A stretch of DNA of 64,000 nucleotides from Ruegeria_C sp041537905. Its GTDB lineage: Bacteria; Pseudomonadota; Alphaproteobacteria; Rhodobacterales; Rhodobacteraceae. The translations under genes and the position numbers were made by a program. The notes under the pieces are model-generated. The model ran no database searches, was not told where the DNA came from, and saw nothing but the letters and a program-made list of their open reading frames with translations. Of this stretch, positions 17,542 through 26,464 are shown piece by piece; the first letter of the stretch is position 1; each line of letters begins with the position of its first letter. The stretch covers positions 248,001 through 312,000 of the forward strand of contig NZ_JBGRUO010000004.1 in NCBI RefSeq assembly GCF_041537905.1, read 5' to 3'.

Positions 17542-18483
17542 CTACTCATAGAACCGGTAGTCAATTTCGATCTGGCGGCTTAAGCTTGAGAGATCGTTGA
17601 GAAAATCCTGGATGTACTCATGCAGGCCAAAGTCAAAGATGTCGGCGATCGGCTGGTCGAGGTACTTTTCATAAAGCGCAGTGGACGCCTCACATGAAGG
17701 CCCCGAAAAGCCATAGTCCTTCTTGAGATAAGACAGGTTTTCCTGAAGCTTTCGGCAACAGAAATGAAGGCTGCGCGGCATGCGCTGGTCCAGAATGAGA
17801 AATTGAGCGATGTCGGACGGGGTTGTTTTCTGACCATGCGTTATCCGATACCCGCCACCCGCACCCACCGACCGCAGAATGCTCTCCCACTGGATGTTGT
17901 CCAGAGAAGACCCGACCGCAAAAGCCGTGGGCAACAGGACGTAATACTTAACATCCAGAATGCGCCCGGTGTTGTCGGCGCGTTCGACAAATGTGCCGAT
18001 GCGCGTAAAGTCAAACATGTCATTGCGAAGCATGGTGCCAAGTGTGGCCCCGCGAACCAGGGCCGCTTGCTGGCGGACCAGTTCGAGAATCCCTGGCAAA
18101 TCCCGTTCGTTCACACGGCGTTTCGTTGCCGCGTCGATTTTCATCCAGGTGGCGTTCACCGCGTTCCAGACATCATGGGTTAGCGCCGTCCGTACAAGAC
18201 GCGCGTTAACTCTGGCCTGTTTGATCACTGATTTCACCGAGGATGAGTTATCCGCATCGCGCAGGACCCAATCCACGGCATTGTCTCTGGTGACCTCTTC
18301 GTACTTGGTGAGATATTCATCAAGCACGCCGGCTGTCTTCAGCACAGACCCCCATTCCTCTACCGAGTTCTGGGTTCGCGTCAAAGCCATCCGCTGACCG
18401 GTTTCCAGCAATCTGGCCGTGTTTTCTGCCCGTTCCAGATACCTGGACATCCAGAACAATCCACCAGCAGTTTTTCCCAGCAT
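17542..18483 (-). CDS. Alpha-E domain protein
   Basis: A 313-residue, nearly all-helical protein of the alpha-E family. It begins MLGKTAGGLFWMSRYLERAE, the family signature, and continues with ENTARLLETG. Alpha-E proteins are consistently encoded beside circularly permuted ATP-grasp ligases and transglutaminases and are thought to act with them in peptide synthesis or modification. It starts 3 bases after the ATP-grasp stop and is certainly cotranscribed. The biochemical role is not established. Confidence 0.9.
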   Translation of the reverse strand: MLGKTAGGLFWMSRYLERAENTARLLETGQRMALTRTQNSVEEWGSVLKTAGVLDEYLTKYEEVTRDNAVDWVLRDADNSSSVKSVIKQARVNARLVRTALTHDVWNAVNATWMKIDAATKRRVNERDLPGILELVRQQAALVRGATLGTMLRNDMFDFTRIGTFVERADNTGRILDVKYYVLLPTAFAVGSSLDNIQWESILRSVGAGGGYRITHGQKTTPSDIAQFLILDQRMPRSLHFCCRKLQENLSYLKKDYGFSGPSCEASTALYEKYLDQPIADIFDFGLHEYIQDFLNDLSSLSRQIEIDYRFYE

Positions 18484-18486
18484 GGC

Positions 18487-19905
18487 TTAGTCCTCCAGAA
18501 CCCAGGTGTCTTTGGTTCCGCCGCCCTGACTGGAATTCACGACCAGCGACCCTTTCTTGAGTGCGACCCGGGTTAATCCGCCCGGTGTGATTTTGATCCC
18601 ATCCGGAGAAACCAGAACGAAGGGACGCAAATCGACATGTCTTGGCGCCAATCCGGATCGCGTGAAAATCGGAACGGTCGACAATGACAACGTGGGCTGC
18701 GCGATGTAGTTCGCTGGCCGCGACTTGAGCTTGTCCCGGAATGCGGCAATTTCTTTCTTGCTGGCCGTCGGACCAATCAGCATCCCATAGCCCCCAGAAC
18801 CATGCACTTCCTTCACCACAAGTTCGGACAGATTATCGAGAACGTAGGAAAGAGCCTCGGGATCGCTGCACTTCCAGGTCGGCACGTTTTTTAGCAGAGG
18901 CTTTTCGCCCGTATAGAATTCAACGATTTCAGGCATGTAGGAATAAATCGCCTTGTCATCGGCAATACCCGTACCCGGCGCGTTGGCGATCGTGATGCCG
19001 CCGGCACGATACACGTCCAGAATGCCAGGAACGCCGAGCGCGCTGTCTGGATTGAAGTTCAAAGGATCCAGGAAATCGTCATCAACCCGACGATAGAGGA
19101 CGTCAATGGGCCGGTACCCTCGGGTGGTACGCATACAGACACGCCCGTCGACAACGCGCAGATCATGTCCTTCGACAAGCTCCACGGCCATCTGATCCGC
19201 TAGGAAAGCGTGCTCGTAATATGCCGAGTTATAAATTCCAGGGGTCAGCACCGCGACAGTGGGCTCTCCCTCTGCGCAGTTCGGAGCGCAGGCGGCAAGG
19301 GACCGTCTTAAGTTTCGTGGATAATCCGAAACATTCCGGACGTTGGTGGCGCTGAACAGCTCGGGGAACATCTTCAGCATCGTTTCCCGATTTTCGAGCA
19401 TATAGCTGACCCCCGAAGGGGTGCGCGCGTTGTCTTCCAACACATAGAATTCGTCGGGCCCGGTGCGTACCAGATCAATGCCAACAATATGTGTATAGAC
19501 CTGACCGGGTGGCGAAACGCCCAGCATCTGTGGCAGGAACGCGACGTTTTCAGCGATCATCGCCGCAGGCACCCGCCCTGCTCGGACAATTTCCTGACGG
19601 TGGTAGATATCGTGGAGAAAGGCGTTAATTGCCCGGACACGCTGTTCGATACCACGCTCCAGGCGTTGCCACTCCCGCGCGGAAATCACACGCGGCACGA
19701 TATCAAACGGTATCAACCTCTCCTCTGCCTCGGCTTTGCCGTAAACGTTGAAAGTGATGCCGGTCAGCCTGAACACTTCCTCCGCTTCGCGCTGTTTGGA
19801 TCTTAGCCGTGACGCATCTTCTGCATTGAACCAACGGCCTATCTCTTCGAATGGACCTCTGAGTGATCCATCACCTTCGAACATTTCATCAAAGTATTCA
19901 TTCAT
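18487..19905 (-). CDS. Circularly permuted ATP-grasp (amidoligase) protein
   Basis: A 472-residue circularly permuted ATP-grasp protein and first gene of the Anbu operon. Recognisable segments are YVLEDNARTPSGVSYMLENR (acidic metal/ATP-binding region), AYYEHAFLADQMAVELVEG, and VVKEVHGSGGYGMLIGPTAS (glycine-rich loop). Families like this form amide bonds between amino acids or peptides and acceptors. With an alpha-E protein, a transglutaminase-like peptidase and Anbu, the set is best explained as synthesis and turnover of a peptide or peptide tag; that is inference from published comparative genomics and from co-occurrence here. Confidence 0.9.
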   Translation of the reverse strand: MNEYFDEMFEGDGSLRGPFEEIGRWFNAEDASRLRSKQREAEEVFRLTGITFNVYGKAEAEERLIPFDIVPRVISAREWQRLERGIEQRVRAINAFLHDIYHRQEIVRAGRVPAAMIAENVAFLPQMLGVSPPGQVYTHIVGIDLVRTGPDEFYVLEDNARTPSGVSYMLENRETMLKMFPELFSATNVRNVSDYPRNLRRSLAACAPNCAEGEPTVAVLTPGIYNSAYYEHAFLADQMAVELVEGHDLRVVDGRVCMRTTRGYRPIDVLYRRVDDDFLDPLNFNPDSALGVPGILDVYRAGGITIANAPGTGIADDKAIYSYMPEIVEFYTGEKPLLKNVPTWKCSDPEALSYVLDNLSELVVKEVHGSGGYGMLIGPTASKKEIAAFRDKLKSRPANYIAQPTLSLSTVPIFTRSGLAPRHVDLRPFVLVSPDGIKITPGGLTRVALKKGSLVVNSSQGGGTKDTWVLED

Positions 19906-20301
19906 GCGAGGAGTTTGACGAACAAATCAGAGTTTTCAAGGAAAACGCTCTCAAGTGCCCGTTGGCTTTGAGAAAAACGACTATTTTTGAGGCTATTTGA
20001 TGCAAGGCCTAGGGCAACGAATTCTGTTTTGCTGTCCAGATACACGTGGTTTTCTGGACTGACTGGTACTCAATCTGACACCTGGTCGAAGAAAATAGAC
20101 CGTGAGAATGAACACAGATAAATCAACAAAAACAGATCCATAAAGGCTTAAACAGCATTGAGCACAGTTGAACAATGTGGCAGGCGGCGGGCCTGACGAA
20201 CAGTAGATCGACCTGCGCGGGTTCTCATCGCTTCTCCGAAGCGACTGCCGCCAATCTCTTTGATCTGGGTTTCGATGGCGTTTCCCTGCGGGAAAAGCCT
20301 G
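19906..20301. other. AT-richer intergenic region, promoter side of the Anbu operon
   Basis: About 395 bases between the first Anbu-cluster gene and tRNA-Ser. The part next to the ATP-grasp gene is AT-rich (for example around 20080-20155) and probably contains its promoter; I could not fix hexamers. The part nearest the tRNA contains a small hairpin (TCGCTTC and GAAGCGA around 20233-20249). No gene is supported. Confidence 0.5.
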
Positions 20302-20391
20302 TGGCGGAGACGAAGGGATTCGAACCCTCGAGACGGTTTCCCGCCTACTCCCTTAGCAGGGGAGCGCCTTCGACCACTCGGCCACGTCTCC
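20302..20391 (-). tRNA. tRNA-Ser (anticodon GCU)
   Basis: On the minus strand the 5' acceptor GGAGACG pairs with CGTCTCC, followed by discriminator G and an encoded CCA (20302-20304). The anticodon arm is CTCCC, loop CTGCTAA, GGGAG, giving anticodon GCT. A long variable arm and the T-loop TTCGAAT fit a class II serine tRNA of 90 bases. It reads AGC/AGU serine codons. Confidence 0.95.
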
Positions 20392-20715
20392 GCCGACGGG
20401 TATATCCGTGCAAGCGACGGAAATACAAGGGCGATTCCACCAAGGGTGCATTTTTTTGCGCGACCGTGCGAAGCCGTTGAAATAGAAGGGAATAGCGTTG
20501 AGAACAGCCTTAATTGACCAGATGTTCGCCGCTCACCTCCGCCCGATTGGCAGTCGGAGATCTCCTCGAGTGCGCGTTTCTGTCCGTCAGATGCGGATGC
20601 GCGCTGACCTTGCCGGGCGTTTTCCCTCTGGGTGTGACGGGCGTGAAGCGTGATCAGGCGATCATAGGTGGATAGCACCCGTTGCCTTTTTGAAAGACCT
20701 GCCGGAGCGCTGAAC
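20392..20715. other. Intergenic region without a supported gene
   Basis: About 320 bases upstream of tRNA-Ser and beyond the 3' end of the decayed transporter. The frames through it are low-complexity or antisense to the tRNA and show no recognisable domain. It may contain the tRNA promoter and further gene debris. Confidence 0.5.
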
Positions 20716-21360
20716 TCAGAAGTATCGCAGCCAGATATAAATGTTGGCGATCATCAGCTTCAGAGTGATGATCGGAAAGGCGATGTCGATGAAGGCGATG
20801 AAGCCGATCGATTGCTTGGTCTTTTTGGGGGAAGGCCGCCACGGTCAAGTTGGCGCTTGCGCCCAGCAGCGTGCCGTTGCCACCCAGACAGGCCCCCAGT
20901 GCCAGCGATCACCACAGCGGTTCGATCGTGCCCGGTCCGCCGAAGGTGTCGGCGGTGGATTCGATCAGTGGGATCGTGGTGGCGACAAAAGGGATGTTGT
21001 TCAGAATGTTCGAAAGGGTGGACGAGGATCAGAATGCCCTTAGCGACCCATGGCCGGTACCGGTCGGGAACGGAGAATGCAGCCTCTCCGTGCGGCGTGG
21101 AATGCTCTGCCAAGGCATTGATTCCGGTTAATTTGGGGCTGAGCTCAGCGCGCGATCCAGCAGCGAGTTGGCGCTGACGGTGCCCACGAAGCGGTCAGAT
21201 TCAGGTCCCACCAGGATCACATGGCGCGCGCGATGCTTTCATCGGGATGGATGGCCTTTTGAGACTCCGGTGTCACCAGAAACTCATAGCCAGATCCATA
21301 CTTTTCCCCGAAGTTGGAACAGTTTAACGGCAATCCGACGTTGCTGGCCGCATATGCCTA
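20716..21360 (-). pseudogene. Decayed SLC13/NhaD-like membrane transporter
   Basis: Minus-strand translation in several frames gives transporter pieces in order: a degraded N-terminal segment, then SNILNNIPFVATTIPLIEST, the GPGTIEPLW segment, LALGACLGGNGTLLGASANL, and a C-terminus ending in IANIYIWLRYF with TGA at 20718-20716. These match the half-repeat signatures of SLC13/ArsB/NhaD-type permeases. A TGA interrupts right after EPLW where a Trp is expected, and at least two frameshifts are needed, one after NLTVA. Further upstream (about 21140-21350) a stretch such as HVILVGPESDRFVGTVSANS resembles a CBS- or TrkA-C-like regulatory domain, perhaps part of the same gene. It is not functional. 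Confidence 0.65.
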
Positions 21361-21721
21361 GCTAGCCCGAGCTTCAACCCAGTGCGTCCGTGCGTTCTTG
21401 CCTTTGCTAAACCTGCCGCAGCATAGCGTCTGCCGGGCTGCTAAATGAGCATTCGCCGTCTGCAAATATCGGTGCCGGACTGTACCAACCACTCAACATG
21501 GCAGGCCAATGGAACAAACCACACGCGAACTTGCTTCAAAGGGCAAGCGCGTCGCACTTGGCTGACGGGGTATCTGCCTGCGTTGAAAACCGGGTGTTGC
21601 GTCATTGGCGGATTAGGACTATGCACGCGCGGTGGTCGAAGGACCACGGGAATCAAAATCAAGAAATGCTGTGGTTGACCCATTCCGCTTCGGGGGTCAC
21701 ATCCGGCGAAGGAGAAGCGAT
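21361..21721 (+). other. Leader region of rplO
   Basis: About 360 bases with no gene signal. No rpmD (L30) or rpsE is present, although these normally precede rplO. A perfect hairpin GTGGTC-GAAG-GACCAC lies at 21632-21647, 75 bases before the rplO start. TTGACC at 21674-21679 may be a -35 element; the -10 is unclear. AAGGAG precedes the rplO start codon. Confidence 0.45.
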
Positions 21722-22195
21722 ATGAAACTGCATGAATTGCGCGACAATGCTGGCGCAACCAAACCCCGCAAACGTGTTGGCCGTGGTCCGGGTTCGGGCA
21801 CGGGTAAAACCGGTGGCCGGGGTATCAAAGGTCAGAAATCCCGTTCGGGTGTGGCCATCAATGGCTACGAAGGCGGCCAGATGCCGCTCTATCAGCGTCT
21901 GCCCAAGCGTGGCTTCAACAAGCCCAACCGCAAGGCATTTGCTGTTGTGAACCTGGGTCTGATCCAGAAATTCGTCGATGCCGGCAAGCTGGACGCCAAG
22001 GCGGCCATCACCGAAGACGCGCTGGTTGCCAGCGGTCTGGTGCGTCGCAAGCTGGACGGTGTCCGCATCCTCGCCAAAGGCGAGATTTCGGCCAAGGTGA
22101 ACCTGGAAGTGACCGGCGCGTCCAAGGCTGCTGTTGAAGCGGTCGAAAAAGCGGGCGGCTCACTTAAGGTCACAAACGCTGCCGCGGCAGAGTAA
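21722..22195 (+). CDS. rplO: Ribosomal protein L15
   Basis: A 157-residue uL15. The basic glycine-rich N-terminus (RVGRGPGSGTGKTGGRGIKG) and the GGQMPLYQRLPKRGF motif are diagnostic. ATG 21722 is used, just after AAGGAG; an in-frame earlier start at 21632 falls in the leader hairpin. It assembles into the large subunit around 23S rRNA. A terminator-like hairpin separates it from secY. Confidence 0.97.
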   Translation: MKLHELRDNAGATKPRKRVGRGPGSGTGKTGGRGIKGQKSRSGVAINGYEGGQMPLYQRLPKRGFNKPNRKAFAVVNLGLIQKFVDAGKLDAKAAITEDALVASGLVRRKLDGVRILAKGEISAKVNLEVTGASKAAVEAVEKAGGSLKVTNAAAAE

Positions 22196-22248
22196 CAGCT
22201 TGTGAGCGGGCCAAGACCCGCTTACATAGTGCCTCAAGTTTTCCTAAG

Positions 22249-22287
22249 ACGCCGCCCGAGCCGGAAAACGGTTCCGGGCGGCGTTTT
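22249..22287 (+). terminator. Strong stem-loop with T tract between rplO and secY
   Basis: ACGCCGCCCG (22249-22258) pairs with CGGGCGGCGT (22275-22284), with additional inner CCG/CGG pairs, and ends in TTTT (22284-22287). It has the form of an intrinsic terminator or attenuator inside the ribosomal block. A weaker hairpin (AGCGGG/CCCGCT) lies at 22205-22222. Confidence 0.75.
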
Positions 22288-22305
22288 CACAAGAGAGACC
22301 GATTA

Positions 22306-23670
22306 ATGGTATCAGCAGCAGAACAAATGGCGGCCAACACAAGCTGGTCCGCCCTTGGCAAAGCCACCGATCTGCGCAACCGCATCCTGTTCACGCTTGG
22401 CCTTCTGATCGTCTATCGCCTTGGCACCTTTATACCGGTGCCCGGCATTGACGGTGCGGCGCTGCAGCAGTTCATGGAACAGGCGGGGCAGGGCATCGGC
22501 GGCATGGTGTCGATGTTCACCGGCGGGGCGCTGGGGCGGATGGGCATCTTTGCCCTTGGCATCATGCCCTACATCTCGGCATCGATCATCGTTCAGTTGC
22601 TGACCGCCATGGTACCCTCGCTTGAGCAGCTCAAGAAAGAGGGTGAACAGGGCCGCAAGAAGATCAACCAGTATACCCGCTACGGAACGGTGGCGCTGGC
22701 CACGGTGCAGGCCTACGGGCTTGCCGTGTCGCTGGAAGCGGGCGATCTGGCCACTGATCCGGGCCTCTATTTTCGGCTGGCGACCATGATCACGCTGGTT
22801 GGCGGCACCATGTTCCTGATGTGGCTGGGTGAGCAGATCACCGCGCGCGGCATCGGCAACGGTATCTCGCTGATCATCTTTGTTGGCATCATCGCCGAGG
22901 TTCCAGCCGCTCTGGCGCAATTCCTGGCCTCGGGCCGGTCCGGCGCGCTCAGCCCCGCCGTGATCATCGCGGTGATCCTGATGGTGATCGTGACGATTAC
23001 CTTCGTGGTGTTCATGGAACGCGCCCTGCGCAAGATCCATATCCAGTATCCGCGCCGTCAGGTGGGGATGAAGGTCTATGATGGCGGCTCGTCGCACCTG
23101 CCGGTCAAGGTCAACCCGTCGGGCGTGATCCCCGCGATCTTTGCCAGCTCGCTGCTCTTGCTGCCCGTCACGATCTCGACCTTCTCGTCTGGCGCTGCCA
23201 GCGGTCCGGTGATGTCCTGGCTTCTGGCCAATTTCGGACCCGGTCAGCCGCTCTACCTGCTGTTCTTCGCGTCGATGATCATCTTCTTTGCCTATTTCTA
23301 CACGTTCAACGTGGCGTTCAAGCCCGATGACGTGGCCGACAACCTGAAAAAGCAGAACGGCTTCATTCCGGGCATCCGGCCGGGCAAAAAGACCTCCGAG
23401 TATCTCGAATATGTGGTGAACCGCGTGTTGGTTTTGGGGTCTGGATATCTGGCCCTTGTCTGCCTGCTGCCCGAAGTTCTGCGCGGTCAATTCGCGATTC
23501 CGTTCTATTTCGGCGGCACCTCGGTACTGATTATTGTCTCTGTGACCATGGATACGATCCAGCAGGTTCAGAGCCATCTGCTTGCGCATCAATATGAAGG
23601 GCTTATCGAAAAGTCCCAGCTGCGTGGCAAAAGCAAGAAACGCAGCAGGAAGGGACCCTCGCGTCGATGA
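22306..23670 (+). CDS. secY: Preprotein translocase subunit SecY
   Basis: A 454-residue, ten-span channel subunit of the Sec translocase. It begins MVSAAEQMAANTSWSALGKA. The plug/TM2 region IDGAALQQFMEQAGQGIGGM and the TM2b/TM3 signature GRMGIFALGIMPYISASII are clear, as is the cytosolic C5 loop with PGIRPGKKTSEYLEYVVNRV. Its stop overlaps the adk start (ATGA). Confidence 0.97.
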   Translation: MVSAAEQMAANTSWSALGKATDLRNRILFTLGLLIVYRLGTFIPVPGIDGAALQQFMEQAGQGIGGMVSMFTGGALGRMGIFALGIMPYISASIIVQLLTAMVPSLEQLKKEGEQGRKKINQYTRYGTVALATVQAYGLAVSLEAGDLATDPGLYFRLATMITLVGGTMFLMWLGEQITARGIGNGISLIIFVGIIAEVPAALAQFLASGRSGALSPAVIIAVILMVIVTITFVVFMERALRKIHIQYPRRQVGMKVYDGGSSHLPVKVNPSGVIPAIFASSLLLLPVTISTFSSGAASGPVMSWLLANFGPGQPLYLLFFASMIIFFAYFYTFNVAFKPDDVADNLKKQNGFIPGIRPGKKTSEYLEYVVNRVLVLGSGYLALVCLLPEVLRGQFAIPFYFGGTSVLIIVSVTMDTIQQVQSHLLAHQYEGLIEKSQLRGKSKKRSRKGPSRR

Positions 23671-24242
23671 ACATTATTCTATTGGGCCCGCCGGGTGCGG
23701 GCAAAGGCACCCAGGCGCAGCATCTGGTCGAGACGCGCGGCATGGTCCAACTCAGCACTGGCGACATGCTGCGCGCGGCGCGCACCAGCGGCACCGAGAT
23801 GGGCAAGAAAGTTGCCGAAATAATGGACGCGGGCAAACTCGTCACCGACGAGATCGTCATCGGCCTGATCGAAGAACAGCTGACGACGCAAAAGGGCGCC
23901 GGTTTCATCTTCGACGGGTTCCCGCGCACATTGGCACAGGCCGATGCCCTGGCGGCTCTGCTGACCAAGCTGGGTCAGTCGCTGCATACGGTGATCGAAA
24001 TGCGAGTCGATGACGAGACCTTGGTACAGCGCATCGTCAACCGTGCGGAACAGGCGCGCGCCGCCGGTCAGCCGGTGCGCGCGGATGACAACGCGGAAAG
24101 CGTGCGGGTGCGCCTTATGGAATACTACAGAAAGACCTCGCCGTTGATTGGCTACTACTATGCCAAGGGCGATCTCCGCCCGGTCAACGGACTGGCAGAG
24201 ATCAAGGAAGTGACAGCGTCGATTGAGGCGATTCTGGGCTAG
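23667..24242 (+). CDS. adk: Adenylate kinase, short form
   Basis: A 191-residue enzyme catalysing ATP + AMP to 2 ADP. The P-loop is GPPGAGKGTQ; STGDMLR and FDGFPRTLAQA are the AMP-binding segments. It is shorter than the 214-residue enterobacterial type because the LID insertion is replaced by a short loop (VNRAEQARAAGQPVRADDN), so no zinc-binding LID is present. It is coupled to secY by a 4-base overlap. Confidence 0.97.
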   Translation: MNIILLGPPGAGKGTQAQHLVETRGMVQLSTGDMLRAARTSGTEMGKKVAEIMDAGKLVTDEIVIGLIEEQLTTQKGAGFIFDGFPRTLAQADALAALLTKLGQSLHTVIEMRVDDETLVQRIVNRAEQARAAGQPVRADDNAESVRVRLMEYYRKTSPLIGYYYAKGDLRPVNGLAEIKEVTASIEAILG

Positions 24243-24441
24243 GGTCGCGCGGGGGTTGACGATCCCCGCAAAAGCCTCTACCCACCCCCATCCCTTAGGG
24301 GACATGATTCCTTCGGGCAGATTCGTCTGCCCATAGACCACCTCGAAAAAATGCTGAACCCTCTGGCGGCACTGCCACGGTAAAGCGTTGTGAAAAAAGG
24401 TTCCGGAACTACGGAACCGCAACGAAAAAGGAAAGTGACAC
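24243..24441 (+). promoter_or_regulatory. rpsM leader with hairpin
   Basis: A 199-base gap between adk and rpsM. GGTTCCG (24399-24405) pairs with CGGAACC (24412-24418) about 24 bases before the rpsM start. Another stem, GCGGGG/CCCCGC, lies at 24249-24269, but no T tract follows on the plus strand. The gap probably carries a promoter or a translational control element for the S13-S11-alpha-L17 genes. Confidence 0.4.
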
Positions 24442-24810
24442 GTGGCACGTATTGCCGGCGTAAACATCCCGACTGCAAAGCGGGTCCCTATCGCCCTCAC
24501 CTATATCACCGGTATCGGAAACACCTCGGCCAAAGCGATCTGCGAAGCCGTGGGCATCGACGCGGCCCGTCGCGTCAATGAGCTCAGCGATGCCGAAGTT
24601 CTGGCCATCCGCGAACATATCGACGCCAATTACAGCGTCGAAGGCGACCTTCGCCGCGAAGTGCAGATGAACATCAAGCGCCTGATGGATCTGGGCTGTT
24701 ACCGTGGCCTGCGCCACCGTCGCAACCTGCCGGTCCGCGGTCAGCGCACCCATACCAACGCTCGCACCCGCAAAGGCCCCGCAAAGGCCATTGCCGGCAA
24801 GAAGAAATAA
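24442..24810 (+). CDS. rpsM: Ribosomal protein S13
   Basis: A 122-residue uS13. It begins MARIAGVNIPTAKRVPIALT, and the C-terminus has RGLRHRRNLPVRGQRTHTNA and the basic GKKK tail. It contacts the head of 16S rRNA and the tRNAs. GGAAAG precedes it, and it starts the rpsM-rpsK-rpoA-rplQ series. Confidence 0.98.
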   Translation: MARIAGVNIPTAKRVPIALTYITGIGNTSAKAICEAVGIDAARRVNELSDAEVLAIREHIDANYSVEGDLRREVQMNIKRLMDLGCYRGLRHRRNLPVRGQRTHTNARTRKGPAKAIAGKKK

Positions 24811-24824
24811 GGAGGGTCTGACCG

Positions 24825-25214
24825 ATGGCACGCGAAAAGACTCGTACCAAGAAAAAAGAGCGCAAGAATATCGCAACGGGCGTGGCCCATGTGAATTCGA
24901 CCTTCAACAACACCAAGATCCTGATCTCGGATGTGCAGGGCAACGCGATCTCGTGGTCGTCTGCTGGCACGATGGGCTTCAAAGGGTCGCGGAAATCGAC
25001 GCCTTACGCCGCTCAGTTGGCCGCCGAAGATGCGGGCAAGAAGGCCCAGGATCACGGCGTCAAGACGCTGGAAGTCGAAGTGCAGGGCCCCGGTTCGGGC
25101 CGTGAATCTGCGTTGCGCGCACTGGCTGCCGTGGGCTTCAACATCACGTCGATCCGTGATGTGACGCCGATCGCTCATAATGGCTGCCGCCCGCCGAAGC
25201 GCCGCCGCGTCTAA
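24825..25214 (+). CDS. rpsK: Ribosomal protein S11
   Basis: A 129-residue uS11. It contains HVNSTFNNTKILISDVQGNA and GPGSGRESALRALAAVGFNI, and ends CRPPKRRRV. It sits on the small-subunit platform. It lies 14 bases downstream of rpsM with GGAGG in the gap. Confidence 0.98.
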   Translation: MAREKTRTKKKERKNIATGVAHVNSTFNNTKILISDVQGNAISWSSAGTMGFKGSRKSTPYAAQLAAEDAGKKAQDHGVKTLEVEVQGPGSGRESALRALAAVGFNITSIRDVTPIAHNGCRPPKRRRV

Positions 25215-25230
25215 GCGACTTTGAATTAAG

Positions 25231-25259
25231 CTGGGGCCCGCGTTTTCGCACGGCCCCAG
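25231..25259 (+). promoter_or_regulatory. Stem-loop between rpsK and rpoA
   Basis: CTGGGGCC (25231-25238) pairs with GGCCCCAG (25252-25259), with an inner GCG-TTTT-CGC stem. No T tract follows directly, so it is more likely an RNA-processing, stability or attenuation element than a full terminator. Confidence 0.5.
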
Positions 25260-25329
25260 TCCGTCATTTTAAGCCTCGGGCGTCTGCACCTTGTTGGTCA
25301 TGGGGCGCAGACAGGAATGGAGGAAGTAC

Positions 25330-26346
25330 ATGATCCATAAAAATTGGGCAGAACTGATCAAGCCAACGCAGCTTGACGTCAAACCGGGCAACGATCCCGC
25401 GCGCCAGGCCACCGTTGTGGCCGAACCGCTGGAACGTGGCTTTGGTCTGACATTGGGCAACGCGCTGCGCCGCATCCTGATGAGCTCGCTGCAAGGCGCC
25501 GCCGTCACCAGCGTTCAGATCGACAACGTTCTGCATGAGTTTTCCAGCGTTGCCGGTGTGCGTGAAGATGTCACCGACATCATCCTGAACCTCAAGGGCG
25601 TGTCCCTGCGCATGGAAGTCGAGGGGCCCAAGCGCCTGTCGATCAATGCCAAGGGCCCCGCCGTTGTCACCGCCGGTGACATCAGCGAAAGCGCCGGGAT
25701 CGAGGTTCTGAACCGCGAGCACGTGATCTGTCACCTCGACGATGGTGCGGACCTGTTCATGGAACTGACCGTCAACACCGGCAAGGGCTATGTCTCTTCC
25801 GAAAAGAACAAGCCTGAAGATGCGCCTATCGGTCTGATCCCGATCGACGCGATCTATTCGCCGGTCAAGAAGGTGTCCTATGACGTGCAGCCGACCCGTG
25901 AGGGCCAGGTGCTGGACTATGACAAGCTGACCATGAAGATCGACACCGATGGTTCGATCACCCCGGATGACGCCGTGGCCTTCGCTGCGCGCATCCTGCA
26001 GGATCAGCTGTCGATCTTCGTCAACTTCGACGAGCCGGAATCGGCTGGCCGCCAGGACGAAGACGATGGTCTGGAGTTCAACCCGCTGCTGCTCAAGAAA
26101 GTGGACGAGCTGGAACTGTCTGTCCGTTCGGCAAACTGCCTGAAGAACGACAACATCGTTTATATCGGCGATCTGATCCAGAAGACCGAAGCCGAGATGC
26201 TGCGCACCCCGAATTTCGGCCGCAAGTCGCTGAACGAGATCAAGGAAGTGCTGTCCGGTATGGGTCTGCACCTCGGCATGGATGTTGAAGACTGGCCGCC
26301 CGACAACATCGAAGATCTGGCAAAGAAATTCGAAGACGCGTTCTAG
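25330..26346 (+). CDS. rpoA: RNA polymerase alpha subunit
   Basis: A 338-residue protein. The N-terminal assembly domain contains RGFGLTLGNALRRILMSSLQ; the C-terminal domain contains RSANCLKNDNIVYIGDLI and TPNFGRKSLNEIKEVL, which bind UP-element DNA and activators. ATG 25330 follows GGAGGAAG; an earlier in-frame start at 25291 would add 13 residues not typical of the family. Confidence 0.98.
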   Translation: MIHKNWAELIKPTQLDVKPGNDPARQATVVAEPLERGFGLTLGNALRRILMSSLQGAAVTSVQIDNVLHEFSSVAGVREDVTDIILNLKGVSLRMEVEGPKRLSINAKGPAVVTAGDISESAGIEVLNREHVICHLDDGADLFMELTVNTGKGYVSSEKNKPEDAPIGLIPIDAIYSPVKKVSYDVQPTREGQVLDYDKLTMKIDTDGSITPDDAVAFAARILQDQLSIFVNFDEPESAGRQDEDDGLEFNPLLLKKVDELELSVRSANCLKNDNIVYIGDLIQKTEAEMLRTPNFGRKSLNEIKEVLSGMGLHLGMDVEDWPPDNIEDLAKKFEDAF

Positions 26347-26464
26347 GCGTGTCTTCCCCAATGCCCGGATTTCCGGGGAACGTATGGGCAATCACGCCCC
26401 AAGGAGAGCCCCTGACACGCATCGGGGGCCAGACAAAGCAAAAGTGAAAAGAAGGAACTAGAAA

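Noticed and set aside
24249..24269. Intrinsic terminator after adk
   Set aside because: The GCGGGG/CCCCGC stem is followed by AAAAG and not by a T tract on the plus strand.
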